64,000 bases of DNA from NCBI RefSeq assembly GCF_003478505.1, contig NZ_QUFI01000013.1, forward strand, positions 35,150-99,149, written 5' to 3'. Positions 51,407 to 60,884 of this stretch are shown here, in pieces (the first letter of the stretch is position 1; each line of letters starts with the position of its first letter). The DNA is from Clostridium sp. AF27-2AA. GTDB taxonomy: Bacteria; Bacillota; Clostridia; Lachnospirales; Lachnospiraceae. The position numbers and the translations under genes are program-made. The notes beneath the pieces are model-generated. The model did not search any database. It had not been told where the DNA came from and saw only the letters and a program-made list of their open reading frames with translations.

Positions 51407-52699
51407 ATGAATACCATCAAAACTGCTGGGATCATCGCGGAATACAACCCATTCCACAACGGGCACCATTATCAGATTGAACAAGTCCGCCGCCAGACGG
51501 GCGCAGACTATGTCATTGCCGTCATGAGCGGGGATTTTGTGCAGCGCGGAGAACCCGCTATCTTTGATAAATACACGCGGACCAATATGGCTCTGCGGGG
51601 CGGCGCGGATCTGGTGGTGGAGCTCCCGACGCTTTTTGCCACCTCCAGCGCCGAAGACTTTTCCGCCTGCGGCGTTGCACTCCTGGAAAAACTTGGCACA
51701 GATATTCTGTGTTTCGGAAGTGAATCCGGGAATCTGGAGCTGCTGCAGAAAGCAGCGGACATTCTGGTGGCAGAACCAGAGGGCTGGAGCATACTGCTTC
51801 AGAAATATTTAAAGCAAGGAGAAAGCTATCCATCCGCACGCAGCAAAGCCTGTGCGGAGTATACCAGAGAGCCGGAGCTTTCCGAACTGCTCTCCTCTCC
51901 CAACAACATTCTGGCCGTGGAATACTTAAAAGCTCTCCGGAGACGGAACAGCTCCATGACGGCAGTTACCATTCGGAGAGAAGGTGCCGGATACCACGAC
52001 ACTGCGCCAGCCCCGGCGTGCCGCAATTCAGACAGCCGGCTGTTCTTCGCTTCTGCCTCGGCGCTGCGAAAGCAGATTCTGGAACAGCAAAGCCGCATCT
52101 GTACAGACGGACCTTTACCCGCTGTCATCACGGATCAGATGCCGCCCGCCGTCCTCGATGCCCTGCTCACAGAAGACGCCCTCACCGCCCCACTCTTTGC
52201 AGACGACCTTACCGGCCTTCTGAACTACCGTCTGCTTTCCGCCATCCAAAAACAGGAAGATCTCAGCCAGTTTTCTGACCTTTCTCCGGAACTGGCCGCC
52301 CGGCTCACAAAACAGGCTTTGCAATTTACGCCTTTTGGCGAGCGCATTGCCCAGTTAAAAACAAGGAGCTACACCTACACCCGCATCAGCCGGGCCCTGC
52401 TGCACCTGATTCTCGGCATGACCACAGAGCAGACTGCTCAGGCCAAAGTCCTGGACTACGCGCCCTACGCCCGCATTCTCGGATTTAAAAAATCAGCAGG
52501 ACCGCTGCTTTCCCACCTGCGGGAAAAGAGCCGGATTCCGCTGATCACTAAGACGGCCGATGCCAGAAACATTCTCTCTCCGGAAGCCATGTCCATCCTG
52601 GAAACAGACTTTTATGCTTCCCACCTTTATCATTCTCTTCTTGCTTCCAAAGGCAGAGTTATTCGCAATGAGTACACAAAATCCGTCATAGTCCTGTGA
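51407..52699 (+). CDS. tmcAL: tRNA(Met) cytidine acetate ligase TmcAL (YlbM)
   Basis: Uses acetate and ATP to make N4-acetylcytidine at C34 of elongator tRNA-Met. The 430 residues start with the nucleotidyltransferase motif TAGIIAEYNPFHNGHHYQIE (HxGH in HNGH) and have SGDFVQRGEPAIFDKYTR and GADLVVELPTLFATSSAEDF. The promoter lies downstream of an earlier in-frame ATG (51347), so 51407 is the likely start; AAAGGA precedes it at 12 bases, a long spacing. In Bacillus ylbM is beside ylbN(DUF177)-rpmF; here pta-ackA lies between. Confidence 0.93.
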   Translation: MNTIKTAGIIAEYNPFHNGHHYQIEQVRRQTGADYVIAVMSGDFVQRGEPAIFDKYTRTNMALRGGADLVVELPTLFATSSAEDFSACGVALLEKLGTDILCFGSESGNLELLQKAADILVAEPEGWSILLQKYLKQGESYPSARSKACAEYTREPELSELLSSPNNILAVEYLKALRRRNSSMTAVTIRREGAGYHDTAPAPACRNSDSRLFFASASALRKQILEQQSRICTDGPLPAVITDQMPPAVLDALLTEDALTAPLFADDLTGLLNYRLLSAIQKQEDLSQFSDLSPELAARLTKQALQFTPFGERIAQLKTRSYTYTRISRALLHLILGMTTEQTAQAKVLDYAPYARILGFKKSAGPLLSHLREKSRIPLITKTADARNILSPEAMSILETDFYASHLYHSLLASKGRVIRNEYTKSVIVL

Positions 52700-52714
52700 C
52701 CATGACGGATTTTT
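52678..52714 (+). terminator. Terminator of tmcAL
   Basis: AAAATCCGTCAT and ATGACGGATTTT flank a 12-base loop; TTATT follows. The tmcAL stop codon is in the loop. A and T runs on both sides suggest it also serves the converging methyltransferase gene. Confidence 0.88.
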
Positions 52715-52750
52715 ATTGTTGCCGTTTACGTGTTTCGTGAACATTTTTTA

Positions 52751-53953
52751 CTATTCTTCCGTTTTTCTCTGCCTTAACAATTCATACAATGTCGGCCTAA
52801 CCTGTAAAAAGTCCAGAATCTCCCGAATTTCCTTCTCGTTATGTTTCGGCTTGCCATCATACACAGCCCGCAGAAGGATATTCTTCGGCGTATGTTCCAT
52901 GTCGATGAACTCCAGGATCTGGGTACGGTAGCCCTGGTGCTCCAGAAGCTCCGCACGCAGCGCATCGGTGTACAGCGCCGCCATCCGCTCTTTGATCAGG
53001 CCGTAATGCAGCACCGGCTCCAGCAGATCATTTTTTATCTGCTTATTCAGTTCATGCTGGCAGCACGGCACGGAAAGGATGACCTTCGCGCCCCAGCGCA
53101 CGGCCTTTTCCAACGCATAGTCCGTAGCGGTATCACAGGCATGAAGCGTCACCACCATATCTACGTGATCCACGCCCTCATAGGACGCAATATCACCATG
53201 ATAGAACTGCAGCTTATCGTAGCCGTAATGCTCTGCCAGCCTGCCGCAATGGCTGATGACATCCTTCTTTAAATCCAGTCCAATGATGCGGATCGGATAA
53301 CCCTTCATCTCATGCAGGTAATAATACATGGCGAAGGTCAGATAGGACTTGCCGCAGCCAAAATCGATGATGACATTTTCCCGGGTCTTATCTAGCTTCG
53401 GCAGGATATCTTCGATAAACTCCAGAAAGCGGTTGATCTGCCGGAACTTGTCGTAACGGCTTTTTACGATCTTTCCATCCTGAGTCTGCACGCCAAGATC
53501 CACCAGAAACGGCACTGCATGTCCCTCCGGAATCACGTAGCGTTTCTGACGGTTGTGCTGCAGTTTTTCCAGAAGTGCTTCCCGGTTCTTGGCCTCTGCC
53601 TTTGCCGCCTGGATCTTTGCAGGCGCATGTTTTCTGACCTTTACCGTTGTGGTCCCCTTCTTGCTGATCAACACCGTGGCGCTGCCCAGTTCAGACAGCA
53701 CTTCCGCCTGTTTGAACACTCCGGAAAGCTGTTCTGTCAGATACGCTTTTGCCTCTTCGGCATTCATGTTCCTATGAAACGCCTGGGTCTTTGTAAATTC
53801 TTCTGCCTGAAAAACCAGTGCGCCCTTCATGAGCATGGGGCGCACTTTCACTTTCTGCAAAAGATTTTTTTCCACCGGATTGCTGAGCACAATCTGGTTT
53901 AACTGTTCATTGATGAAATCGTCCAGCATGGACGCTAAGGTTTCTTTTGCCAT
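52751..53953 (-). CDS. Class I SAM-dependent methyltransferase
   Basis: A 400-residue protein. The N-terminal 150 residues are a family-specific domain; the Rossmann methyltransferase (residues 170-390) has ENVIIDFGCGKSYLTFAMYY (motif I), LDLKKDVI, and VVTLHACDTATDYALEKAV, SVPCCQHELNKQIK, motifs of the Methyltransf_32 type. Substrate unknown. It starts 21 bases after the UPF0210 gene. Confidence 0.85.
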   Translation of the reverse strand: MAKETLASMLDDFINEQLNQIVLSNPVEKNLLQKVKVRPMLMKGALVFQAEEFTKTQAFHRNMNAEEAKAYLTEQLSGVFKQAEVLSELGSATVLISKKGTTTVKVRKHAPAKIQAAKAEAKNREALLEKLQHNRQKRYVIPEGHAVPFLVDLGVQTQDGKIVKSRYDKFRQINRFLEFIEDILPKLDKTRENVIIDFGCGKSYLTFAMYYYLHEMKGYPIRIIGLDLKKDVISHCGRLAEHYGYDKLQFYHGDIASYEGVDHVDMVVTLHACDTATDYALEKAVRWGAKVILSVPCCQHELNKQIKNDLLEPVLHYGLIKERMAALYTDALRAELLEHQGYRTQILEFIDMEHTPKNILLRAVYDGKPKHNEKEIREILDFLQVRPTLYELLRQRKTEE

Positions 53954-53974
53954 AATCTCTCTTTTTGCTTCCGC

Positions 53975-55339
53975 TTAGTTCTTAAAGCTGTGGATCGGAG
54001 CCGGGATACGGCCGCCGCGGGTCACAAACTTCTCGCAGGAATATTTGTTGACCGGCATAACCGGAGCATACCCTAAAAGGCCGCCAAACTCTACCGTATC
54101 CCCTACCGTCTTTCCGATCACCGGAATCAGGCGGACTGCCGTGGTTTTCTGGTTGATCATGCCGATGGCCGCCTCATCCGCGATAATACCAGAAATGGTC
54201 GTTGCCGGAGTATCTCCCGGAATCGCGATCATATCCAGGCCAACGGAGCAGACACAGGTCATGGCTTCCAGTTTTTCAATGGTCAGGGCACCAAGAGTTA
54301 CCGCATCGATCATGCCCTGATCCTCACTGACCGGAATGAACGCGCCGCTTAAGCCGCCTACATAGGAGGATGCCATGACGCCGCCCTTCTTGACCTGGTC
54401 ATTCAGCATAGCCAGGGCTGCAGTGGTTCCCGGCGCGCCTACGCGCTCCAGGCCGATCTCCTCCAGGATTTCTGCCACACTATCACCTACCGCCGGGGTC
54501 GGAGCCAGGGACAGATCGATGATGCCAAACGGAACACCAAGACGTTTGGAAGCCTCCTGAGCCACCAGCTGTCCGACACGGGTAATCTTAAAGGCAGTCT
54601 TCTTGATGGTCTCGCAGAGTACCTCAAAGTTCTCGCCGCGTGCCTTCTCCAGAGCTACCTTTACCACGCCAGGACCGCTGACACCCACGTTGATGATGGC
54701 GTCCGCCTCGGTCACACCGTGAAATGCGCCTGCCATGAACGGGTTATCATCCGGTGCGTTGCAGAATACCACCAGCTTTGCGCAGCCCAGGGAATCATCT
54801 TCCTTGGTAGCCTCTGCGGTTTCTTTTATAATCTCGCCCATCAGACGGACTGCATCCATGTTAAGTCCCGTCTTGGTAGAGCCCACGTTGATGGAGCTGC
54901 AGACACGCTCGGTCTCTGCCAGCGCCTGGGGAATCGAGCGGATCAGGTTCTCCTCGGCCGGAGTCATGCCCTTGGATACCAGCGCAGAATAACCGCCGAT
55001 AAAGTTCACGCCAACCTCTTTTGCTGCTTTATCCAGAGTTCTCGCGATGGTCACAAAATCCTCCGGTTTTTTGCAGGCGCAGCCGCCTACCAGCGCAATC
55101 GGGGTAACAGAGATTCGCTTGTTTACAATCGGCACGCCAAAGTCTCTGGCAATCTCCTCGCCGGTAGATACCAGATTCTTTGCATAAGTAGTAATCTTTT
55201 TATAAATTTTTTCATTCAGGGCTTGCAGATCATCATCGCAGCAGTCCAGAAGACTGATACCCATGGTAATGGTACGAACATCTAGCTTCTCATGTTCGAT
55301 CATATTGTTGGTTTCAATTACTTCAAACATATTCAACAT
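53975..55339 (-). CDS. UPF0210 (PFL-like, DUF711) protein
   Basis: A 454-residue protein of the UPF0210 family. Family features: [48 protein letters not shown] and [20 protein letters not shown]. The crystal structure group resembles PFL-like folds, but no activity is known. AGAGGAT lies 6 bases before ATG. It is always beside a small ACT protein, as here (30 bases), which suggests the pair works together, probably amino acid-linked. Confidence 0.9.
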   Translation of the reverse strand: MLNMFEVIETNNMIEHEKLDVRTITMGISLLDCCDDDLQALNEKIYKKITTYAKNLVSTGEEIARDFGVPIVNKRISVTPIALVGGCACKKPEDFVTIARTLDKAAKEVGVNFIGGYSALVSKGMTPAEENLIRSIPQALAETERVCSSINVGSTKTGLNMDAVRLMGEIIKETAEATKEDDSLGCAKLVVFCNAPDDNPFMAGAFHGVTEADAIINVGVSGPGVVKVALEKARGENFEVLCETIKKTAFKITRVGQLVAQEASKRLGVPFGIIDLSLAPTPAVGDSVAEILEEIGLERVGAPGTTAALAMLNDQVKKGGVMASSYVGGLSGAFIPVSEDQGMIDAVTLGALTIEKLEAMTCVCSVGLDMIAIPGDTPATTISGIIADEAAIGMINQKTTAVRLIPVIGKTVGDTVEFGGLLGYAPVMPVNKYSCEKFVTRGGRIPAPIHSFKN

Positions 55340-55369
55340 GGCTGTATCCTCTTTCCTTCTGTCTTTTGA

Positions 55370-55642
55370 TTAAATGCGGTGCATCTTGGTGAAGATTTCC
55401 TCGCGCTGGCACTTAATGGCTACGCCGATCTCCTCGCCAACCTTTTCCAGTTCGGTTGCTACCTCATCAAAAGAACCGGTTGCGTGCTCCATGTCCGCGA
55501 TCATCATCATGTTAAAGTAATCCTGCACGATGGTCTGGGAGATGTCCAGGATATTGACCTGTTTTCCTGCCAGATAGGTACATACCTTTGCGATGATTCC
55601 TACGGTGTCTTTTCCTACAACTGTGATAATTACCTTGCTCAT
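55370..55642 (-). CDS. ACT domain protein (UPF0237)
   Basis: A 90-residue single ACT domain (MSKVIITVVGKDTVGIIAKV; then LDISQTIVQDYFNMMMIAD), thought to sense a small ligand. ATG 55642 follows GGAGGAT. It forms a conserved pair with UPF0210. Confidence 0.92.
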   Translation of the reverse strand: MSKVIITVVGKDTVGIIAKVCTYLAGKQVNILDISQTIVQDYFNMMMIADMEHATGSFDEVATELEKVGEEIGVAIKCQREEIFTKMHRI

Positions 55643-55678
55643 ATGGCTATCCTCCGTTTGTATCAAAGTTTTTATGTG

Positions 55679-56476
55679 TTACAGATTGATAATCTGTGAC
55701 ATCTCGTCCCGTTTTGCAACCTCAATCGGAAAATCCTTCGCCTTGTATGGCGTATCCCCCTGGTCAATCTCGAAGCGGACGGTCTCGTAGGCCAGCGCCT
55801 CGTAATTGTTCTCCTTGCTCAAATGCCCCAGTAAAATATGTTTCAATTTATCATTCAGAATATAATTTAAAAGCCTTCCCGCATTCTCATTGGACAAATG
55901 TCCATGATCCCCAAGAATGCGGCGCTTTAAGTAATATGGATAAGGGCCTGTTTCCAACATATTCACGTCATGGTTCGCTTCTAGCAAAAGTGCGTCCAGC
56001 CCCTGAAGGTGGTCAATGATATACTGGTCAAAATGTCCCATGTCCGTGGCCACCGCCACGCTTTTGCTCTCATGGCTCACCCGGTAAGCTACCGGATTTG
56101 CCGCGTCGTGGTGGATGGAAAAAGGTTCCAGGGTAAGATCTCCGATCTGAAAATCCGCGTCAGGCAGAACCGGATGCAGAAGCTCCTTCGGATACTCCCC
56201 TAGTTTGGTGTTGGCAGCTACTTCCTCCAGAGTCTCCTTTGTTCCGTAAATCGGCACATGATGTTTTCTGGCGAGAACGCCCAGACCCTTGATATGGTCA
56301 GAATGCTCATGGGTAATGACCACCCCGTCCAGCTCTGAGCCCTTAAGGCCGATCTCATTTAATCCCTGCTCAATACGCTTGTTGCTGATTCCGGCATCCA
56401 CCAGAATGTGGGAATGCTCGGAACCTACGTAAATGCAGTTTCCGCTGCTGCCGCTGGCAATGCTTACTAATCTCAT
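55679..56476 (-). CDS. MBL-fold metallohydrolase, YycJ-like
   Basis: A 265-residue MBL protein with RLVSIASGSSGNCIYVGSEH at the start, metal site THEHSDHIKGLGVLAR and later histidines in VATDMGHFDQY, LLEANHD and GDHGHLSNENA. YycJ of Bacillus is in the WalKR operon; this gene is not. The substrate is unknown, perhaps DNA ends. ATG 56476 has GGAAA upstream. Confidence 0.85.
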   Translation of the reverse strand: MRLVSIASGSSGNCIYVGSEHSHILVDAGISNKRIEQGLNEIGLKGSELDGVVITHEHSDHIKGLGVLARKHHVPIYGTKETLEEVAANTKLGEYPKELLHPVLPDADFQIGDLTLEPFSIHHDAANPVAYRVSHESKSVAVATDMGHFDQYIIDHLQGLDALLLEANHDVNMLETGPYPYYLKRRILGDHGHLSNENAGRLLNYILNDKLKHILLGHLSKENNYEALAYETVRFEIDQGDTPYKAKDFPIEVAKRDEMSQIINL

Positions 56477-56489
56477 CTGTATGTTTCCT

Positions 56490-57095
56490 TTATCCTTCTT
56501 CCAGACCGTTATCATAACCGGTCTTTTTCAGAATCCGCCGGATCTGCAGCCTGGATTCCTCCAGGCTTCCACTGTTGTCAATGACAAAATCCGCCAGTTT
56601 CAAAAAGTCATTCCGGTCTGCCTGGTTCTTCATGATATCCAGGCATTTTTCCCTGGAATAACCGCGATTTTCCATCAGACGCTGAATGCGGATCTCATCC
56701 TGCGTATCTACATATAAAAGATACTGGCAGACCTCCCGGCTGCGCTCATCAAAGAGTGCCGCCTCCACAACAATCAGTTCCTCGCTGCTTTCCCGGATCT
56801 GCCGTTTGATCTCATTCCAGGTCAGCGGATGGATCAGGGCGTTGACGCGTTTTAACGCTTCCGGATTTCCAAAAATCCTGTCCGCGAAGCCCTTGCGGTC
56901 CAGTGTACCGTCTTTCTGCAAAATTCCGGCGCCAAAGAGACTGACCAGACCAGTCAGTCCCGGCTGTCCGGGATCCTCCAGTTTCCGGGCCACAAGATCT
57001 GCCTGGATCACCTGCGCGCCGTAATCATGCGAAAACAGCTCAAGGATCCGGCTTTTACCGGCTCCTACTCCGCCGGTGAGGCCAAGTACCATCAT
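56490..57095 (-). CDS. coaE: Dephospho-CoA kinase
   Basis: Last step of CoA synthesis. 201 residues with P-loop VLGLTGGVGAGKSRILELF, HPLTWNEIKRQI and a C-terminal LID region (RIQRLMENRGYSREKC). It lies next to polA as in many Firmicutes, after an SseB-like gene. Confidence 0.95.
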   Translation of the reverse strand: MMVLGLTGGVGAGKSRILELFSHDYGAQVIQADLVARKLEDPGQPGLTGLVSLFGAGILQKDGTLDRKGFADRIFGNPEALKRVNALIHPLTWNEIKRQIRESSEELIVVEAALFDERSREVCQYLLYVDTQDEIRIQRLMENRGYSREKCLDIMKNQADRNDFLKLADFVIDNSGSLEESRLQIRRILKKTGYDNGLEEG

Positions 57096-57096
57096 A

Positions 57097-57561
57097 TTAG
57101 TTGCCCATCTTCTCTCTCATTTTGGTTTCGTGCTGCTGCAGTAAGGATAACAGAAGCTGTTTGGAAATGCTGATGTTCTCGCCGTAAGGGTTGATTACAA
57201 ATCCCTTTAAGTCATTGACCTGACGGATCAGGATATTTCCAAAGTCTTCCATGGTCATAATCAGTGCCTGGTCATGGCTTCCATCCTCGTTCCATTTGGA
57301 GTACTCGTCCATATCGGTAAAGGCAAGATAATATTTCTCGCCTGCGGTATTGGTAATGCTCTCAAAACGAATCCAGGTAGACGGACCCTTTTTCTCAGTC
57401 AGGACAGTCTGCTTCTGGATAGGAGAAAGCAGGCGTGCTTCCATCAGTGCTGCTGCCATCTGGCTGCGGGTGATGAAATCATCATGCTTTAACATTTCCT
57501 GAAGCGCTGCTACCAGCTTCGGATTCTTCACATTCTCAGAATTCTGATTCATTTTATTCAT
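57097..57561 (-). CDS. SseB-family protein
   Basis: A 154-residue protein. Its C-terminal part resembles the SseB N-terminal domain: YYLAFTDMDEYSKWNEDG, ALIMTMEDFGNILIRQV and GFVINPYGENISISKQLL. No function is established. GAGGTT precedes ATG 57561. A TGCTATAAT box at 57604-57612 (minus strand), just after the polA stop, may give it its own promoter. Confidence 0.8.
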   Translation of the reverse strand: MNKMNQNSENVKNPKLVAALQEMLKHDDFITRSQMAAALMEARLLSPIQKQTVLTEKKGPSTWIRFESITNTAGEKYYLAFTDMDEYSKWNEDGSHDQALIMTMEDFGNILIRQVNDLKGFVINPYGENISISKQLLLSLLQQHETKMREKMGN

Positions 57562-57603
57562 AGAAAAACCTCTCTTTTCTTCTTGCTCTCTTGTTCTCGT
57601 GAG

Positions 57604-57612
57604 ATTATAGCA
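57604..57612 (-). promoter_or_regulatory. Extended -10 element before the SseB-like gene
   Basis: TGCTATAAT on the minus strand, starting 10 bases after the polA stop codon. The -35 position falls in polA (CTGGAC at an 18-base spacing), a weak match. Confidence 0.45.
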
Positions 57613-57618
57613 CACATT

Positions 57619-60267
57619 TTATTTTGCGTCCAGCCAGTTGTCTCCGGTGTGGGCTTCCACCTCGAGGGAGACTTTTAAGTCCGCGGCATGTTTCATCCGG
57701 TCGGTTAAGATCCGAACTACCTCTTCTGCCTCATCCCGGTATGTCTCCACCAGAAGTTCATCATGAACCTGCAGCACAATGCGGGAGCGCATATGCCTCT
57801 CTCTCAGTTCCCGGTCTACCGCGATCATGGCCAGTTTCATAATGTCTGCCGCGGTTCCCTGGATTGGGGAGTTCATGGCTACACGCTCGCCAAAGGAGCG
57901 CTGCATGAAATTGCCGGATTTCAGTTCCGGAATCGGGCGTTTTCGTCCATACATCGTAGTGACGCAGCCCTGCTCTTTTCCAAGTTTTACCTGCTCATCC
58001 AGAAACTGTTTGACGCCCGGATAGGTTTCGAAATACTTATTGATATACTCCAGCGCTTCTTTGCGGCTGATGCTTAAGTCCTCACTCAGTCCAAAGGCGC
58101 TGATTCCATATACGATACCGAAATTGACCGCCTTGGCATTGCGCCGCTGCAGCGGTGTCACCTCGTCAAGGGGCGTGTGGAACACCTCCGATGCCGTGAT
58201 GGCGTGAATATCCTGGGCATCCCGATAGGCACTGATCAGACGCTCATCTCCAGACATATGCGCCAGGATGCGAAGCTCAATCTGGGAATAATCCGCATCC
58301 ACAAACACATAACCGTCCTCCGGCACAAAGACCTTGCGGATGGCGCGCCCCAGCTCCATGCGCACCGGAATATTCTGCAGGTTCGGCTCCGTGCTGCTGA
58401 TGCGGCCGGTTGCCGTGATGGTCTGGTTAAATTTTCCGTGAATACGGCCATCTTCTCTTATGAATCCGGCCAGTCCCTGGGCATAGGTGGAATTTAACTT
58501 GGTAAGCTGGCGATACTCCAGAATCTTCTGGACTACCGGATATTCCGGTGCCAGCTTTTCCAGGACATCAGCCGCCGTGGAATAACCGGTCTTGGTCTTC
58601 TTTCCATGGGGAAGCTGCATCCGCTCAAACAAAATCTCACCGAGCTGCTTTGGAGAATTGATGTTGAAGGTTTCACCAGCCAGGTCATAGATTTCCTGCT
58701 CCAGGGTCACAATTTTCCCTTCCAGCTGCTCACCATAAAGCTTTAACTGTTCCTTGTCCACCCGGACACCGGCCTGTTCCATATGATACAGGCTGTAGAT
58801 CAGCGGCATCTCCATCTCCCGGTAAAGCTTCAGCATGCCCTCGTTTTCCAGGCGCTCTTTTAATACACCTGCCGCTTTATAAGCCACATAAGCCATGTAA
58901 CAGCCACAGGTCACTGCCTCCGGAGCTTCTGCTTCCAGAGCTTTTGCCAGACTCTGTTTGCCTAACAGGTCGGTTCTGGACGGCACTGTCATGCCGAGGT
59001 AATCTCTCGCGAGATCATCGTACTCGTAGGCATCTTTTAACGGATTTAACAGATATCCGGCCACTCCCATATCCACCACTGCGCTGCCATAATCCAGATT
59101 CAGGTACGGAAGCTGGGGTTTTAAATCCAGGACAGCCACTGGCTCCTGATTTGGTCTGCGCTGTGCGATCAGTTCTTCCAGATGGTCACACAGGTAACTG
59201 CCGGTCAGAAAGCCAGCTGCAGGAATCGTATAGATTTCTTCTTCGCCAATGCAAATAGTCAGACCAGCCACCCCATTTTCTGAAAGGATGAGCTGACATC
59301 CCACCTGCTCCGCATTCCGGGCCTTTTCAAAAATCTGCTCCGCTCCGGACAGATCCTCCACGCTCCAGAAATGCTCTTCCACAGAGTTTCCGCCCATCTC
59401 CTGCACATCAAAGCGTGCCAGAATGGATTTGAACTCCAGACGCTTCATATACTGATATGCCTCTGGCGTATAAAGATTCTCAATCTTCGCGTCTTCATAC
59501 ACAAAGGGGATCGGACAGGTAATACAGATCTGCGCCAGTTCCTTGCTCATAACCGCCATATCGTAATGCTCCTCCAGGGCTTTTCTTGCCCGGGGCGGCT
59601 TTACCTCATCCAGATGAGCATAGGCATTTTCAATACTTCCATAAGCTACGATCAGGTTTGTAGCCGTCTTTTCTCCAATCGAGGGAACGCCCGGAATATT
59701 GTCAGAGGAATCGCCCATCAGCGCCTTCACATCAATAAATTCCATCGGCGTTACCTGGTATTCCCGTTTTACATCCTCCGGATAATAATCGTGGATCTCC
59801 GTTGTGCCGCGGCTGGTCTTGGGAATGCGGATCTTGATGTGGGTATCCGCAAGCTGTAAGAGATCCCGGTCACCCGATACCACGGAAACCTCCTCGCCCT
59901 CTGCCTGGCAGCGCTTGGCCACGGTTCCTAAAATATCATCCGCCTCATAGCCCGCCATCGTTAAGATCGGCACGCCCATCGCCGTAAGCACCTCTTGCAT
60001 CAGCGGCACCTGCTCATGCAGTTCCTGGGGCATCGGCTTTCTGGTCCCCTTGTAATCCGCGTACATCTTGTGGCGGAAGGTAGGTTCCTTCAAATCAAAA
60101 GCCACCGCCAGATGATCTGGCTTCTCCTCCTCGAGGATCTTAAACATAATATTGAGGAACCCGTATACCGCATTGGTATGAAGACCCTCAGAGTTTGTCA
60201 GTTCCGGCACCCCGTAAAACGCGCGGTTTAATATACTGTGCCCGTCTATTAAAACCAGTTTTCCCAT
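57619..60267 (-). CDS. polA: DNA polymerase I
   Basis: 882 residues: 5'-3' exonuclease (residues 1-290, LVLIDGHSILNRAFYG, YEADDILGTVAKR, GDSSDNIPGVPSIGEKTA), a degenerate 3'-5' exonuclease region where the DxE motif is missing (like Bacillus enzymes), and the polymerase with motif A DADYSQIELRILAHMSGD, B RRNAKAVNFGIVYGISAFGL and C VLQVHDELLVE. It follows the zinc-finger gene by 22 bases. Confidence 0.97.
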   Translation of the reverse strand: MGKLVLIDGHSILNRAFYGVPELTNSEGLHTNAVYGFLNIMFKILEEEKPDHLAVAFDLKEPTFRHKMYADYKGTRKPMPQELHEQVPLMQEVLTAMGVPILTMAGYEADDILGTVAKRCQAEGEEVSVVSGDRDLLQLADTHIKIRIPKTSRGTTEIHDYYPEDVKREYQVTPMEFIDVKALMGDSSDNIPGVPSIGEKTATNLIVAYGSIENAYAHLDEVKPPRARKALEEHYDMAVMSKELAQICITCPIPFVYEDAKIENLYTPEAYQYMKRLEFKSILARFDVQEMGGNSVEEHFWSVEDLSGAEQIFEKARNAEQVGCQLILSENGVAGLTICIGEEEIYTIPAAGFLTGSYLCDHLEELIAQRRPNQEPVAVLDLKPQLPYLNLDYGSAVVDMGVAGYLLNPLKDAYEYDDLARDYLGMTVPSRTDLLGKQSLAKALEAEAPEAVTCGCYMAYVAYKAAGVLKERLENEGMLKLYREMEMPLIYSLYHMEQAGVRVDKEQLKLYGEQLEGKIVTLEQEIYDLAGETFNINSPKQLGEILFERMQLPHGKKTKTGYSTAADVLEKLAPEYPVVQKILEYRQLTKLNSTYAQGLAGFIREDGRIHGKFNQTITATGRISSTEPNLQNIPVRMELGRAIRKVFVPEDGYVFVDADYSQIELRILAHMSGDERLISAYRDAQDIHAITASEVFHTPLDEVTPLQRRNAKAVNFGIVYGISAFGLSEDLSISRKEALEYINKYFETYPGVKQFLDEQVKLGKEQGCVTTMYGRKRPIPELKSGNFMQRSFGERVAMNSPIQGTAADIMKLAMIAVDRELRERHMRSRIVLQVHDELLVETYRDEAEEVVRILTDRMKHAADLKVSLEVEAHTGDNWLDAK

Positions 60268-60289
60268 GGTTTCTCCTTTTCCTGTCTGA

Positions 60290-60631
60290 TTATCCCTGAA
60301 TCCAGATACGGATCTGCATGAAAAGCATGATCAGAACAGAAGCCACATTCAGGGTGTTAGCTGCATAACAGATGACCTTCCGAAGCCGTGCGGTGCGTAC
60401 CGTAAGCCAGGCATTTTCCATGCTCTCCTCCAGAGAACCGGCGATGTCATAGACACCATTTCCACTGTCAAGCTGCCACAGGCCCACCGACACAGTGTAG
60501 TAGATTTCCAGTTCTTCCCTGCAGGCCGGGCAGTTCTTCACATGCTTCAAAAACTGTTCCAGCTGCGTTTCATCCAGCTGATGGTTGATATATGGCATAA
60601 CCATCTTTTCAATTTCCCTGCATGTAGCCAT
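60290..60631 (-). CDS. Anti-sigma-type zinc-finger membrane protein (zf-HC2)
   Basis: A 113-residue protein with a ZAS-like zinc motif near the N-terminus (H32-... FLKHVKNCPACREELEIYY, HxxxCxxC) and one C-terminal membrane segment (LNVASVLIMLFMQIRIWI). This is the architecture of anti-sigma factors, but no sigma-factor gene is adjacent: dapL is divergent and polA follows. GGAGGTG precedes ATG and a promoter is at 60737-60765. It could control a remote sigma factor or serve another regulator. Confidence 0.78.
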   Translation of the reverse strand: MATCREIEKMVMPYINHQLDETQLEQFLKHVKNCPACREELEIYYTVSVGLWQLDSGNGVYDIAGSLEESMENAWLTVRTARLRKVICYAANTLNVASVLIMLFMQIRIWIQG

Positions 60632-60736
60632 CTTTTCACCTCCGGTCTCCGTATGGTCTTCTTCTGTCCACCTTTTTGCGGGCGGTTTTACAGTTTCACC
60701 ATATTTTCTTCACTTCTGTTCCCGTGAATACATACC

Positions 60737-60765
60737 ATCATACAATACTCCGCTTAATTTTTCAA
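60737..60765 (-). promoter_or_regulatory. Promoter for zf-HC2-polA
   Basis: TTGAAA (60760-60765) and TATGAT (60737-60742), 17 bases apart on the minus strand. Confidence 0.75.
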
Positions 60766-60793
60766 TTTCTTCCTCTGATTATTTTACGGCAGA

Positions 60794-60822
60794 TTGACTT
60801 GATTTTTATTCTTTGTTAAAAT
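60794..60822 (+). promoter_or_regulatory. dapL promoter
   Basis: TTGACT (60794-60799) and TAAAAT (60817-60822), 17 bases apart; its -35 box is 28 bases from that of the divergent promoter. Confidence 0.8.
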
Positions 60823-60884
60823 TACTTCCATTATGAATACCGGTCCCCCAGTTTGTCCGGTCATACGAAAGGAAGGATTCCCAC

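Noticed and set aside
57604..57640. Full promoter for the SseB-like gene
   Set aside because: The -10 is good but the -35 is weak and overlaps polA, so only the -10 element was listed.
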